This document shows, in pieces, positions 8,257-16,925 of a DNA stretch of 64,000 nt. The translations under genes and the position numbers were made by a program. Where the stretch lies: contig NZ_FWXV01000002.1 of NCBI RefSeq assembly GCF_900176515.1, positions 992,001-1,056,000 on the forward strand. The letters are read 5' to 3'. The first letter of the stretch is position 1; the number at the start of each line of letters is the position of its first letter. Under the pieces are notes generated by a model. It did no database searches. It saw only the letters and a list, made by a program, of their open reading frames with translations, and was not told the origin of the DNA. This DNA comes from Kibdelosporangium aridum (lineage in GTDB: Bacteria; Actinomycetota; Actinomycetes; Mycobacteriales; Pseudonocardiaceae).

Positions 8257-9684
8257 TCAACCAGAACGACCAGCCGGTCGCAGCAAAGTCGTGCTCAGCA
8301 ACCCATACAGCGCAGCGCCGATGACGAACGCGACGGCGACGCCGATGTTGCTGGCGCCGATGTTGCCTGCTTCGGCAGCCGGCGTGAGCCAGTAGCCCAG
8401 TATCGTGCGGATGTTCTCGTCTGCCGAGGTGACAAGGCCGAGGCCGACGATGATCGCCACCACGATCGACACCACTCCGGCCGCGTTGAAGGCACCGTAC
8501 CTGCCTGACGGGTCGTAAAGCGCGTCCTTGTCGTAGCCGCCTTTGCGGTGCAGGAACATGTCGGTCACGAAGATCGCCGACCAAGCCGCCGTGACCACAC
8601 CGATGACGATCAGGAACGCCTGAACGGGAGCGAAGAAGCTCGGCGCGATGAAGACCAAGTAGATCCCGCCGATGACCATCAGCACGCCGTCGATCGCGAC
8701 CGCCACCCACCGCGGCATCTTCAGGCCGAGGGCAAGCAAGTTCAACCCTGAGCTGTAGAGGTTGAACACCGCGCCTGCGATCACGCTGAGGATCGTGGCC
8801 ATCAGGAACGGGATCAGGAACCACGTCGGCAAGGCGACGGCGAACGCGCCGATCGGGTCGGCTGCGGCCGCTGCGGCCAACTCCGGATTACCCGCCGTCA
8901 GCAGCACACCGAAGAGCATCAGCACGGCAGGCGCGGTCGCACCGCCGATCGCCGTCCACCAGACCACCGACTTCGCCGAGCCTTTGGTGTACCGGCTGTA
9001 GTCAGCGCCTCCTGGTGTCCAGCCGATGCCGTTTGCTATCACCAACGTGATGCCGCCGATCACCAGCGCGACGCCCGCCGTTCCGGTGTTGGACGAGAAG
9101 TCGAGGTCCGGAATGATGATCAGTAGGTAACCGACGACCGCGACGGCGACAGCCAGCGTGATCCACTTCTGGACCCGGAGGATCACGTCGTAGCCGTAGA
9201 TCGCGATCGCCATGACCAGCCCGGCCGTGATCACGAAGCCGAGAACCACCATGGGTGTGTTGTTCAGTTCGGGACTGATCCGCTCGAGGATCGTGCGGGT
9301 GGCCAGAACACCGAGCGTGACACTGACCGTCTCCCAACCTACTAACGACAAATACACGAAGAAGGTTGGCAATTTGTTCCCATGGTGCCCGAAGGCCGCC
9401 CGGCTGAGCGTCATGGTCGGCGCGCCACCCTTGGTACCCGCCCGGGCGACCAAGCCGACAACGGGGTACGAGACCGCCAACCCGATGGCCACCGCCAAGG
9501 CGCCCTGCCACGGATTCAGGCCCAAACCCACCACGAAGACGCCATAAGCCACGGTGAAGAAGCTGAAATTCGCCGCTGTCCACGGCCAGAACAGGCTGGG
9601 CGGGCTGCTGTGCCGCTCGGTGTCACCGACCCAGTCAATGCCCTTTTGCTCGATCTGCCAGCTGTCCCGCGCGACCCCGACCAC
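8257..9684 (-). CDS. NCS1-family purine/cytosine-type permease
   Basis: 475 residues with about 12 hydrophobic segments, typical for nucleobase:cation symporter-1 proteins (cytosine, purine, allantoin, hydantoin, HMP). The N-terminal half has the expected PWTAANFSFFTVAYGVFVVG and GAPTMTLSRAAFGHHGNKLP stretches. ADYSRY marks the middle of the protein. The start is a GTG behind a GGAGGGG purine run. The downstream nucleoside hydrolase suggests a nucleobase or nucleoside substrate. Upstream I see no TPP or purine riboswitch features. Confidence 0.92.
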   Translation of the reverse strand: MVGVARDSWQIEQKGIDWVGDTERHSSPPSLFWPWTAANFSFFTVAYGVFVVGLGLNPWQGALAVAIGLAVSYPVVGLVARAGTKGGAPTMTLSRAAFGHHGNKLPTFFVYLSLVGWETVSVTLGVLATRTILERISPELNNTPMVVLGFVITAGLVMAIAIYGYDVILRVQKWITLAVAVAVVGYLLIIIPDLDFSSNTGTAGVALVIGGITLVIANGIGWTPGGADYSRYTKGSAKSVVWWTAIGGATAPAVLMLFGVLLTAGNPELAAAAAADPIGAFAVALPTWFLIPFLMATILSVIAGAVFNLYSSGLNLLALGLKMPRWVAVAIDGVLMVIGGIYLVFIAPSFFAPVQAFLIVIGVVTAAWSAIFVTDMFLHRKGGYDKDALYDPSGRYGAFNAAGVVSIVVAIIVGLGLVTSADENIRTILGYWLTPAAEAGNIGASNIGVAVAFVIGAALYGLLSTTLLRPAGRSG

Positions 9685-9887
9685 AGGTGCCCCTCCCTGC
9701 TCCAGTGGGGTGACGCAGTGGTGTCTCCCAAAAGAGTCGACAAGTCACCCCTGCAAACCAATGCCGCGGCAGTCAATCGTTGACCATAAGCGGAACGTAA
9801 CAGGCGTGTCCGCGCCTGAACAGCAGCATGTCTAGGGGTCTTGCTGGTGTGGCGTGGACACGCCGGATGCGAGGGGGAGTCGCGTGG

Positions 9888-9914
9888 CGCGCCCGGCACT
9901 CATGGCCGGGCGCG
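9888..9914 (-). terminator. Hairpin at the end of the small gene
   Basis: Inverted repeat CGCGCCCGG / CCGGGCGCG with a 9-nt loop overlaps the stop of the small minus-strand gene, upstream of the permease gene. There is no U-tract, so it may be a weak terminator or an attenuator. Confidence 0.35.
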
Positions 9915-10124
9915 TGAGTGGGATGCGCGGATCCACTCGGAGGCAAGGGCGTACGGATCCACCGTGGTCGCTGTGCCCTCGGCAATGCGCTGCACCGCGA
10001 ACCGCAGCAGATGGCTGGCGTGCTCGGAGCCGATGCCTGCTTCACCGGCGAGACGCTCGTAGGCCATCTCGGACTTGTACGCGCGCTCACATTGCGCGGC
10101 GACCAAGTCCGGTAGGTAGTCCAT
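9900..10124 (-). CDS. Small hypothetical protein (74 aa)
   Basis: A 74-residue protein starting MDYLPDLVAAQCERAYKSEM and containing LAGEAGIGSEHASHLLRFAVQRIAEG. Composition is protein-like (balanced, helical, no low complexity). An AGGAGG-rich stretch lies about 10-13 nt before the ATG at 10124. An upstream in-frame ATG at 10151 would place that ribosome binding site inside the gene. No family is recognised. It is divergent from the TenA-fold gene. Confidence 0.5.
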   Translation of the reverse strand: MDYLPDLVAAQCERAYKSEMAYERLAGEAGIGSEHASHLLRFAVQRIAEGTATTVDPYALASEWIRASHSRARP

Positions 10125-10235
10125 ACTCCTGTGTACTCCTCCTGCTCTCATGTGGTTGAGACGTGCGGTGAACTTAGTGGTGACGTGTCCGGGAAGGTGA
10201 CGTTCACCATGCTTCGTTCCCGTAACGTTTGCGCA

Positions 10236-10880
10236 ATGACGACCTCAGCCCGCGCAGTGTTGAGTCAGACCCAAGCAGAACTCACCCCTTTGCCTGGAAC
10301 AAACCGCCTGCTACCGCTGGTTGCGGACGGACGGGCCCCAGTGTCGGTCATCGCGGCGCTGGCCGGTGAAGAACGGCACATAATCGCCAGTGACTGGCGG
10401 GCGTTCCTGACATTGGCCGCTCGCGCGGAGGAACAGTCCACCAGACAGTTCTTCAGCTTCCTTGCCGGTGGCGAGAGCGTAGCGCTCAATCTGCTTGTCC
10501 CACTGGCCGAGGCATCAGGCGCCGATTTGGACAGCTATACGCCGCAGGCTGGATGTCAGGCATATCCGGCATATGTGGCGTCCTTGGCGCTCAACGCCTC
10601 ACCGGTCGACGCACTGTTGGCATTGTTCGCCAACTTTGCGGCGTGGGGCGAATACTGCGCGGCGATAGCCTCGTCGTTGCGCGCCCACTACGGATTCGAC
10701 GATCGCGCGTGCGCATTCTTTGACTTCTTCACCAAGCCCGTCCCCGAACCGGAACAGCATGCATTGAATGCAATTCAATCGGCTTTGGACGTCGGCTGGC
10801 AGCCGGACGAGGCGCGGCGGCACGGGCGCATGTTGCTGAACTACGAGCTGATGTTCTGGAACACCCTCGCGGACCTCTGA
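10236..10880 (+). CDS. TenA/heme-oxygenase-fold protein
   Basis: About 214 residues, all-helical, with the general look of the TenA/PqqC superfamily. In actinobacteria such proteins are often labelled transcriptional regulators; enzyme activity is unproven. Helices include SDWRAFLTLAARAEEQSTRQFFSFLAGGE and a C-terminal RRHGRMLLNYELMFWNTL. The ATG at 10236 is chosen because the upstream extension is Cys/Ser-rich and unlike the family, and because a -10-like TAACGT lies 8 nt before it, suggesting a leaderless transcript. Three GGTGA(A/C) motifs stand at 10167, 10179 and 10196. It ends 4 bp before the convergent TetR gene. Confidence 0.6.
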   Translation: MTTSARAVLSQTQAELTPLPGTNRLLPLVADGRAPVSVIAALAGEERHIIASDWRAFLTLAARAEEQSTRQFFSFLAGGESVALNLLVPLAEASGADLDSYTPQAGCQAYPAYVASLALNASPVDALLALFANFAAWGEYCAAIASSLRAHYGFDDRACAFFDFFTKPVPEPEQHALNAIQSALDVGWQPDEARRHGRMLLNYELMFWNTLADL

Positions 10881-10884
10881 GCTC

Positions 10885-11442
10885 TCACGCGCGCAGGGAC
10901 TCGATCATGATCGAGCCCAGCCTGCCCGGCTCGCCGTCGACGTGCCGTTCGGCGGCGATGATCCCCACGATGATCGCCTTCAGGTCAGCGCCAGTCACGT
11001 CCGCACGCACCGCGCCGGCCTGTTGGGCACGGGCAAGCAAGTGATCCTGAGCAGCGCGCAACTCCGTGTGGGCTGACCCCAGCACCTCGACGGGGTCACG
11101 GCCTGAGGAAGCCAGCGCCTCGCCGAGGGCCTTGTTGCCGACGACGTTGCGGACCATCCGAACCACGAAGCCGAAGAACGCCGGACCGGGCTCCGGTGCG
11201 TCGGCAAGCGCTTGCGCATCCGCGACGAGCCCCTCGACCCTGCTGATCAGGATGGCCTCGAGCAACGCCTCCTTGGTGGGGAAATGCCGGTAGACCGTGC
11301 CGATGCCAACTCCTGCCCGCTTGGCGACCTCGTCGACCGGAACAGCCAGCCCCTCGGTCTCGAAGACCTGCTGGGCGACTTCAAGCACCCGCGCCCGATT
11401 ACGCCGCGCGTCGGCCCTGAGCGGCCTGTCGGTCTCCGTCAT
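10885..11442 (-). CDS. TetR/AcrR-family transcriptional regulator
   Basis: About 185 residues. The N-terminal DNA-binding domain is typical (RRNRARVLEVAQQVFETEGL, then VDEVAKRAGVGIGTVYRHFPTKEALLEAI). The C-terminal ligand domain resembles the SbtR-like group of actinobacterial TetR proteins (ALGEALASSGRDPVEVLG). GAGGAG sits just before the ATG at 11442; a GTG at 11451 would place that motif inside the gene. The target is unknown; the convergent TenA-fold gene is the nearest neighbour. Confidence 0.9.
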   Translation of the reverse strand: MTETDRPLRADARRNRARVLEVAQQVFETEGLAVPVDEVAKRAGVGIGTVYRHFPTKEALLEAILISRVEGLVADAQALADAPEPGPAFFGFVVRMVRNVVGNKALGEALASSGRDPVEVLGSAHTELRAAQDHLLARAQQAGAVRADVTGADLKAIIVGIIAAERHVDGEPGRLGSIMIESLRA

Positions 11443-11653
11443 GCTCCTCACCCGGTCGAAATCGCCTGGTCCGCCGCGTCGCGATGATGCGGAGGAAACA
11501 TTCCGATTCTAACGCCGGTAAAGGGGCGAGGAATGTGACTAAATACAAACAAGGCAGGTCGACCTGGTCGTGTCAGCAGAGACAGATCTGCGGCGCGCGA
11601 GGTCTGGCGGGCGGGCTCCTCACAGCTCAGAGCGTGTCCCGTGATCATGCCGT

Positions 11654-12088
11654 TTGCTGACAACCAGAGCCGCTTCACACGTGCGATGTGGTTTCGGAGT
11701 TCGTTGTGCGCGAGGCGATGAGGCTGCCACCGTATCCGGGTGGCAGTACTTTGGGCGGACCCTGCCTTTTACAGGCCTGTCGCCAGCGGCTACCCATCTG
11801 CGGTTCGTCGCCGCGACCGGGAACGACGACGAGGATGAGCTGCTCAGGGAGCAGTTCTGGTTCGTTCGCTGGGGACCCACGACCGACAACGTGACTGCTT
11901 TCCTGTTCCGCGACGGTGACGAGCTGGTGCTCACGTTCCAGTTCTGGCGCGAGGAGCAGCTGCTCAAGCATCCCGGGCATGTGGGAGCGGTCTTTGTGGT
12001 GGAGATCCAGGCGGGGGAATTCGCTGGCATCCTTGAGGATCTGGTCGCCATCCTCGGCCGTGATCAGGCTCTGCCTGTGACCATGTGA
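11654..12088 (+). CDS. Conserved-looking hypothetical protein, N-terminus uncertain
   Basis: About 144 residues from a TTG. The core from SGWQYFGRTLPFTGLSPAAT onward looks like a real globular protein, with FWFVRWGPTTDNVTAFLFRDG, LTFQFWREEQLL and AVFVVEIQAGEFAGILEDL. No ATG or GTG lies before the core in frame, so the native start may be lost or replaced, perhaps by the transposon events next door. The 3' end runs directly into an IS5-type transposase remnant on the other strand. I do not recognise a function. Confidence 0.5.
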   Translation: MLTTRAASHVRCGFGVRCARGDEAATVSGWQYFGRTLPFTGLSPAATHLRFVAATGNDDEDELLREQFWFVRWGPTTDNVTAFLFRDGDELVLTFQFWREEQLLKHPGHVGAVFVVEIQAGEFAGILEDLVAILGRDQALPVTM

Positions 12089-12420
12089 CCATGTGACTGG
12101 GTGGCGGAGCCAGATGCGGATCGAGGCGACGTCGATGGCGCCCTGGTAGATGAGTTCATTCTTGTCGTAGCGAGTGGCACGGCGCGGTGTCGGCGGAGTT
12201 GGTTGACGCAGCGTTCGACGGTGTTGCGTTCCTTGTAGGCCTCGCGGGTCGAAGACCGGAGGCCGTCCGCCCTTGTTCTTCCGGTTGGCCTACTGGGTCT
12301 TTGTTTACGGTCCGACACCCCGCACCACGCCCAGCGTCCGTTCCCACGTTCTGTTCGAACAACACTGTGCACGCCAAACGACGAAGGGTCCGGCTAATAG
12401 CCACGTTTGTCCAAGATGGA
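12089..12420 (-). pseudogene. IS5-family transposase remnant, C-terminal part, frameshifted
   Basis: Read on the minus strand, pieces of an IS5-group DDE transposase appear in different frames. They are ANRKNKGGRPPVFD, then EAYKERNTVERCVNQLRRHRA, then ATRYDKNELIYQG with GAIDVASIRIWLR. Joining them needs at least three single-base indels. The piece with the conserved E of the DDE triad (KERNTVER) is intact, while the N-terminal two thirds are missing. It abuts a second remnant in opposite orientation. Confidence 0.7.
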
Positions 12421-12423
12421 GGC

Positions 12424-12494
12424 ACGACAAGCGGGCCTACGTCTTGGATGGCACCATCACCGTCGCCGCGATCTGGCTTTGGCTTCGTCCATGA
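12424..12494 (+). pseudogene. Second IS5-family transposase remnant, extreme C-terminus
   Basis: The plus strand encodes DKRAYVLDGTITVAAIWLWL followed by RP and a stop at 12494. This aligns with the end of the neighbouring minus-strand remnant (DKNELIYQGAIDVASIRIWL): DK, G, I, VA, I and WLR match. It is therefore the tail of a different but related transposase, left head-to-head with the first one. Nothing else of this element is recognisable. Confidence 0.5.
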
Positions 12495-12689
12495 GCCGCC
12501 GGATAGGACCCGGCGGTGAGGCGTCGGAAATCAGTGAAGCGACCGGGATACCTCCGGCGACGTGACACCCCGACGGACCAGATCACCTCACCTGCAAGAG
12601 GGCCTAGGCTCGCTCCGCTCCGCACAGCGCGGATCCCCGAGGTGCCACCGCTTTCGCTGAGCACTCTGGCGGATCTCACTAGTGATTAT
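12495..12689. other. Gap between IS remnants and S9 peptidase, no gene seen
   Basis: Together with the remnants, 12089-12734 carries no intact gene. I find no terminal inverted repeats or target duplications that would mark complete element ends in this part. Confidence 0.4.
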
Positions 12690-12722
12690 CGATGCCGTCC
12701 GCCGGGTCGACGGACGGCATCG
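12690..12722 (-). terminator. Hairpin downstream of the S9 peptidase gene
   Basis: An 11-bp perfect stem, CGATGCCGTCC / GGACGGCATCG, with an 11-nt loop lies 12 bp past the peptidase stop. There is no U-tract after it, as is common for actinobacterial terminators. Confidence 0.55.
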
Positions 12723-12734
12723 CCAGCCGTCCGA

Positions 12735-14498
12735 TCACGGTGCAGTGAGCCAGCGGTCGAACCAGGTCAAGTTCTGGGTCATTGCCGCGGCGCGGTGTGC
12801 TGGTTGGTGGAAGAGGTGGGTTTCGCCGGGGTAGACGATCAGGTCCACGGGGACACCTTGGGCTTTCAGGTAGGCGCGGAGTTCCATGCTCGCCACTGCG
12901 TTGAACGACGCTGCCTGCAGCAGCATCGGTGTGCGGATATTCGCGGCTCGTAAGTCCGCGGCGAACTGCCGCCAGTGTTCCGCTGCTTTGGGGTCTACGG
13001 GTGAGCCGCCGAAGGTGCGCTTTGCCGTCTCTTCTGTGTTCGGGGCTTGGGCTCCGAAGAGCCAATATCCGACTGTGCCGTTGCCTCCTTCGCCTGCGGA
13101 GACGGCTTTGAACATCGTGGAGTGGGCTGCGGCGAGCTGACTGACCTCGGCGCCGCGGCTGAAGCCCGCGATGCCGACGCGGTTCGGGTCCACGAAGCCG
13201 GCGTCGATGCCAGACCGCACCGCGGCTTCCATCATGGCGACGGGTTCCAACAGGTTTTGTAAGGTCTCCGGCCAGTCCTTGCCTGGTCCACCCGGGGCGG
13301 TGGCGGATTCGTCGACCCCCAGTACGACGTATCCCTTGGCAGCGAACAGCTGTGACGGGTACTGCCACTCATGGGTGTCGGACATGAAGCGGTTGGTCGA
13401 GGCATCCCTGCCGTGTGTGACGACGATGGCCGGGCATCTCGTCGACTGGCACTGTGGCGGAACGATTTGGTACCCACTGGCTTGGTGGCCGTGTACGTCT
13501 GTCCACTGTGCTGCGACGGGCGGCCGGAACCGCACTCCGGCGAAATGCGCGTTGGGATTGTGGCCGTCACGGACCTGCTGGCCGTCGATCACCACCAGTC
13601 GAGGCGGAGCAGACCAGGTCTGACGGACGGCGGCGGCTCGATTTCCCGCATAGGAGAACGCACTGAAGTTGTCGGTGCCGAGTGACGGCGGCGCAGGCGG
13701 GTTCGACAACGGAACGTTGACCTGCGCGCCCGTTCGGACGTCGATCACCCAGGACTTGCCTCGGAAGGCCAGTTCCAACCGGCTGCCATCGGCCGCCCAC
13801 GTCACCGAGGGCCCGAGACCGCCCTGTGGGCCGAGGTCCAGATCGGTCAGATGTCGGGGCCGACCTGCCTCCCACAGCCACACGCCGACCCGAGCCGAAC
13901 TGTACTGTCCTTCCACAATGGACTGAAGGCCGTACTTGTTCTCGTCGTACACCACTCCGGCGCGGGTGTCCGGCTGCACCAGGTGCGGCGTGATGAACGC
14001 GAGGCTGCGGCCGTCCGGCGACCATTCGTGTCGAAGGACCTTCGCGTCATGGGCAGGTGTGTAGGAGTTGTAGAACGCGAACCGCTGTCCGCCGATCGGC
14101 ACGGCCGGGACCGGCGCGTCGATCAGCTTGCGCGGTCTGCCACCGGCAGCGGGCACCGACCAGACCTCGTCGGCACCGTCCACGGCGCTCAGGAACGTGA
14201 TCGAGTCGCCGTGCCAGCCGAGGTTGGTCATCCGTTCACCCGCGTAGACCGATCTGGCCCGGTCCGGTCGGTCGAAGTCGGCGACCATGACCCGGCTGAC
14301 CACCTTGTTCGCGGTCACGGACGGTTCGGACACCAGAAAGGCGACCTGTCTGCCGTCCGGCGAGATCCGGGTTTCCGGGATCTGCCTGACTTCTACGACG
14401 TCTTTGACCTCCATGGCGCGCGGGGCCGCGGATGCGGGCGCGCTCGACAACGTGGCCGCGGCCAGGGCCAACACGGCCAAGGTGATGCGTTTTCTCAT
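12735..14498 (-). CDS. Secreted S9-family (prolyl oligopeptidase-like) peptidase
   Basis: 587 residues starting MRKRITLAVLALAAATLSSA, a signal peptide ending in ASA. The N-terminal half has the seven-bladed propeller style of S9 peptidases (ISPDGRQVAFLVSEP, WSPDGRSLAFITP, WAADGSRLELAF). The C-terminal half is an alpha/beta hydrolase: VVTHGRDASTNRF oxyanion region, nucleophile elbow GFSRGAEVS near residue 446, and catalytic His in GETHLFHQP near 562. It should cleave peptides outside the cell. The frame stays open for another 375 codons upstream, but that part runs antisense through the histidine kinase gene and is not coding. Confidence 0.88.
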   Translation of the reverse strand: MRKRITLAVLALAAATLSSAPASAAPRAMEVKDVVEVRQIPETRISPDGRQVAFLVSEPSVTANKVVSRVMVADFDRPDRARSVYAGERMTNLGWHGDSITFLSAVDGADEVWSVPAAGGRPRKLIDAPVPAVPIGGQRFAFYNSYTPAHDAKVLRHEWSPDGRSLAFITPHLVQPDTRAGVVYDENKYGLQSIVEGQYSSARVGVWLWEAGRPRHLTDLDLGPQGGLGPSVTWAADGSRLELAFRGKSWVIDVRTGAQVNVPLSNPPAPPSLGTDNFSAFSYAGNRAAAVRQTWSAPPRLVVIDGQQVRDGHNPNAHFAGVRFRPPVAAQWTDVHGHQASGYQIVPPQCQSTRCPAIVVTHGRDASTNRFMSDTHEWQYPSQLFAAKGYVVLGVDESATAPGGPGKDWPETLQNLLEPVAMMEAAVRSGIDAGFVDPNRVGIAGFSRGAEVSQLAAAHSTMFKAVSAGEGGNGTVGYWLFGAQAPNTEETAKRTFGGSPVDPKAAEHWRQFAADLRAANIRTPMLLQAASFNAVASMELRAYLKAQGVPVDLIVYPGETHLFHQPAHRAAAMTQNLTWFDRWLTAP

Positions 14499-14577
14499 CT
14501 GGTCCCCCGACTGGTTTGTGTGGTTCCACGCTACGAATTCGGGTGGGTCGGGGGCATCGGCCTGTGGTCCGAATTTG

Positions 14578-14620
14578 GAGTTGACCAGGGGTGATGGTTC
14601 GAGTTGACCGGGGTTGATGG
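14578..14620. repeat. Imperfect 20-bp direct repeat before the kinase gene
   Basis: GAGTTGACCAGGGGTGATGG (14578-14597) and GAGTTGACCGGGGTTGATGG (14601-14620) match at 18 of 20 positions, 23 bp apart, in the divergent promoter space between the S9 peptidase and the kinase/regulator operon. Roughly two helical turns apart, they are a candidate binding site for the NarL-type regulator encoded next door. Confidence 0.5.
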
Positions 14621-14636
14621 GCCTATGGTGGAGCCC

Positions 14637-15734
14637 ATGTGGACCGAACGCCGCCAGGACATCGCGCTCGCCGCGATCCTCGCTGTCGTGCTGACCACTC
14701 TCTTCTGGGGCCGCTGGCTCCCGGTCACCGTCGCCGTCGCCGGCAGTGTGCTGCTGATCTGGCGCCGCCGCTTTCCTCGGGCGATCTTCCTCGGCACGGC
14801 ATTCGTGTTCATCGCTTCTTTGTTGTGGCACTGGGAGTCCGCAGGCCCGCTGCTGTTCATCACGTGGTTCGGGCTCTACGGACTGGCGGCGTACTCGATC
14901 AAAGTCGAGCCGACGAAGACGGTGCTGGGCCTGATCGGGGCGACCACCGCCGTGATCGTTCTGATGGGTTACTTCGTCACCGAGGAGACCCATCAGAACT
15001 TCGCGATCACGGTATTGCTCGCGTTCGGCTGGGTCGGCACAGCCTGGTTCCTTGGCCGCTACCACCGGACCAAACGCGCCTACCTCGCCCAGCTGGAAGA
15101 ACGCACAGCACAGCTGGAACGCGAGCGAGAAGCTGTTGCCGCACAAGCCGCAGCGGAGGAGCGCGCCCGGATCGCCAGGGAGCTGCACGACATGTTGGCG
15201 CACACGATGAGCGGCATGGTCGTGCTGGCGGGCGGCGGACGCAAGATCGCCGAGACCAAGCCCGAGGCCGCAGTCGCCGCGCTCGTCAAGATCGAGGACG
15301 TCGGCCGGAAAGGTATGGCGGAGACCAGGATGCTGCTCGACTCGGTGCAGGAGGGCAGCGTGCGCACCCTCGACCATCTGTCCACATTGGTCGATGAAGC
15401 CAGGCAGACCGGCCTGGACGTCGAGGTCCAGATCGAGGGTGAACCAGTGCGAATGCCGTTGACGGCAGGCGCCGCGGCCTTCCGTATCGTGCAGGAGTCG
15501 CTGACGAACGTCATTCGGCACTCCGGTGCCAAAGCCGTCACAGTCAGCGTGAAGTACTGGCCGGACGTGTTCGAACTGCAGATCACCGACGACGGCGAAG
15601 GCGGCTCGGTAAACCCTGGTCATGGCGTGACCGGCATGCGAGAGCGGGCCGAACTCGCCGGTGGCGCGCTGCGCGCCGGTCCACGACCGGAAGGCGGCTG
15701 GTCAGTCCGTGCGATCTTCCCGGTGCCGGCATGA
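14637..15734 (+). CDS. NarL-type sensor histidine kinase
   Basis: About 365 residues. The N-terminal 135 residues form four to five membrane segments (AAILAVVLTTLFWG, VTVAVAGSVLLIW and others) with almost no extracytoplasmic loops. A short coiled coil (AQLEERTAQLEREREAVAAQ) leads to the HisKA_3 phospho-acceptor helix ARIARELHDMLAHTMSGMV. The ATPase domain has FRIVQESLTNVIRHS and DDGEGGSVNPGHGVTGMRER. The ATG at 14637 lies 7 nt after a -10-like TATGGT, suggesting a leaderless start; in-frame starts at 14604 and 14625 are possible. It overlaps the regulator by 4 bp (ATGA). Confidence 0.9.
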   Translation: MWTERRQDIALAAILAVVLTTLFWGRWLPVTVAVAGSVLLIWRRRFPRAIFLGTAFVFIASLLWHWESAGPLLFITWFGLYGLAAYSIKVEPTKTVLGLIGATTAVIVLMGYFVTEETHQNFAITVLLAFGWVGTAWFLGRYHRTKRAYLAQLEERTAQLEREREAVAAQAAAEERARIARELHDMLAHTMSGMVVLAGGGRKIAETKPEAAVAALVKIEDVGRKGMAETRMLLDSVQEGSVRTLDHLSTLVDEARQTGLDVEVQIEGEPVRMPLTAGAAAFRIVQESLTNVIRHSGAKAVTVSVKYWPDVFELQITDDGEGGSVNPGHGVTGMRERAELAGGALRAGPRPEGGWSVRAIFPVPA

Positions 15735-16369
15735 TCACGGTCCTGATCTGCGACGACGCGCCCATTGTCCGGATGGGCCTGCGGATGGCGGTGGAATCCG
15801 AACCGGACCTGTCCGTGGTCGGTGAAGCCGCTGACGGTGCCGAAGCCGTTGCCGCCACCAAGGAACTACAGCCAGACGTGGTGCTGCTCGACATCCGGAT
15901 GCCGCGCGTGGACGGGATCGAAGCCGCACGTCAGATCCTGGCCGAGGACACCAAAACTCGTGTCCTCGTGCTCACGACCTACGACCACGACGACAACGTC
16001 TACGCCGCGTTGCGCGCAGGCGCCAGCGGGTTCCTGGTCAAGGACGCTCCGCCCGAGCACGTCATCGAGGCCATCAGGGCGATTGACGCAGGCGACGCCG
16101 TGCTCTCCCCTTCGGTCACCCGGCGCCTGCTGGACACCGTCGCACTGCCCGGCGGCGTCAAGCTGCCCGAACTGTCCGAACAGGACAGCCGGTTGCTCAG
16201 GCTGATCGCGAAAGGCCGGACGAACGCCGAGATCGCGGCCGAATTGGACCTCACCCCGGCGACCGTCAAGACATACGTCTCCCGGTTGTTCACCAAGATC
16301 AACGCTCGGGACCGGACGCAGGCCGTCGTACTGGCCTATGAGAGCGGGCTGGTCCGGCCGGGCAGCTGA
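15731..16369 (+). CDS. NarL/LuxR-family response regulator
   Basis: 212 residues. The receiver domain has DDAP near the start, the phospho-acceptor in LLDIRMPRVDGIEAA near residue 54 and the conserved Lys in FLVKDAPPEH. The C-terminal LuxR helix-turn-helix reads LLRLIAKGRTNAEIAAELDLTPATVKTYVSRLFTKI. Partner of the preceding kinase. The last 34 bp overlap the 3' end of the convergent TetR gene, so the two transcripts are partly antisense. Genes controlled are unknown; the repeats upstream suggest autoregulation and possibly control of the divergent peptidase. Confidence 0.92.
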   Translation: MITVLICDDAPIVRMGLRMAVESEPDLSVVGEAADGAEAVAATKELQPDVVLLDIRMPRVDGIEAARQILAEDTKTRVLVLTTYDHDDNVYAALRAGASGFLVKDAPPEHVIEAIRAIDAGDAVLSPSVTRRLLDTVALPGGVKLPELSEQDSRLLRLIAKGRTNAEIAAELDLTPATVKTYVSRLFTKINARDRTQAVVLAYESGLVRPGS

Positions 16370-16917
16370 GCCTCGTAACTCACGATGTACTGCTCCATCG
16401 CGGCGTCCACGGCCTCGCGGTCGCCCGTGGCCAGCAGGTCCAGCAGCAAGCCGCGAGTCACCGCGAGGCCCAGGCGCGCCGTCACCCGAGCGTCCTGTTC
16501 GGACAGGCCTTGGGCGATACCGAGGGCGATGACCGGGTCGAGCCACGCGTGGACCACGTCGTCGAGCAGGTGCGTCGTCCCAGGCCGGCCCTGCAGTGCC
16601 TGGCCGTAGACCTCGAAGAACAGCCGGACGTTCGGCCACAGCGCCGGATCGGAGATCCGCCGCCAGAACCGGCGGGCCATGTCCCCGGCCGATTCGCCCG
16701 GTTCATGCGCCAAGTCGGCGAGGACTTCGCGTTGACGTGCCTCGACCGCCTTGATGATCTCCACGAGCAGGCCTTCTTTGGACCCGAAGTGGTAGATCAG
16801 CATCCGATGGCTCGTGCCGAGCCCGGCGGCGATCTGCCGCAGGCTCTGCTCACCGACTCCGTGTTCGGCCACGTAGTCCACTGCCGCGGACAACAGCTGT
16901 TGCTTCGCGTCTACCAT
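16336..16917 (-). CDS. TetR-family regulator, divergent to an SRPBCC protein
   Basis: 193 residues from MVDAKQQLLSAAVDYVAEHG. The DNA-binding part is SLRQIAAGLGTSHRMLIYHFGSKEGLLVEI; the helical C-terminal domain has LWPNVRLFFEVYGQALQG. A perfect palindrome lies in the 31-bp gap to the divergent SRPBCC gene and fits autoregulation plus control of that gene. The 3' end overlaps the response-regulator gene by 34 bp. Confidence 0.9.
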   Translation of the reverse strand: MVDAKQQLLSAAVDYVAEHGVGEQSLRQIAAGLGTSHRMLIYHFGSKEGLLVEIIKAVEARQREVLADLAHEPGESAGDMARRFWRRISDPALWPNVRLFFEVYGQALQGRPGTTHLLDDVVHAWLDPVIALGIAQGLSEQDARVTARLGLAVTRGLLLDLLATGDREAVDAAMEQYIVSYEAQLPGRTSPLS

Positions 16918-16925
16918 TGAACCAC

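Noticed and set aside
9685-9887. Riboswitch (TPP or purine) before the NCS1 permease
   Set aside because: The conserved TPP strings (CTGAGA, ACCTGATC) and purine-aptamer pairing are absent.
10167-10202. Three GGTGA(A/C) motifs before the TenA-fold gene as PhoP sites
   Set aside because: Spacings of 12 and 17 bp do not fit the 11-bp PHO period; may still be a binding site for another factor.
14499-15623. N-terminal extension of the S9 peptidase frame by 375 codons
   Set aside because: It runs antisense through the histidine kinase and puts the signal peptide in the middle of the protein.
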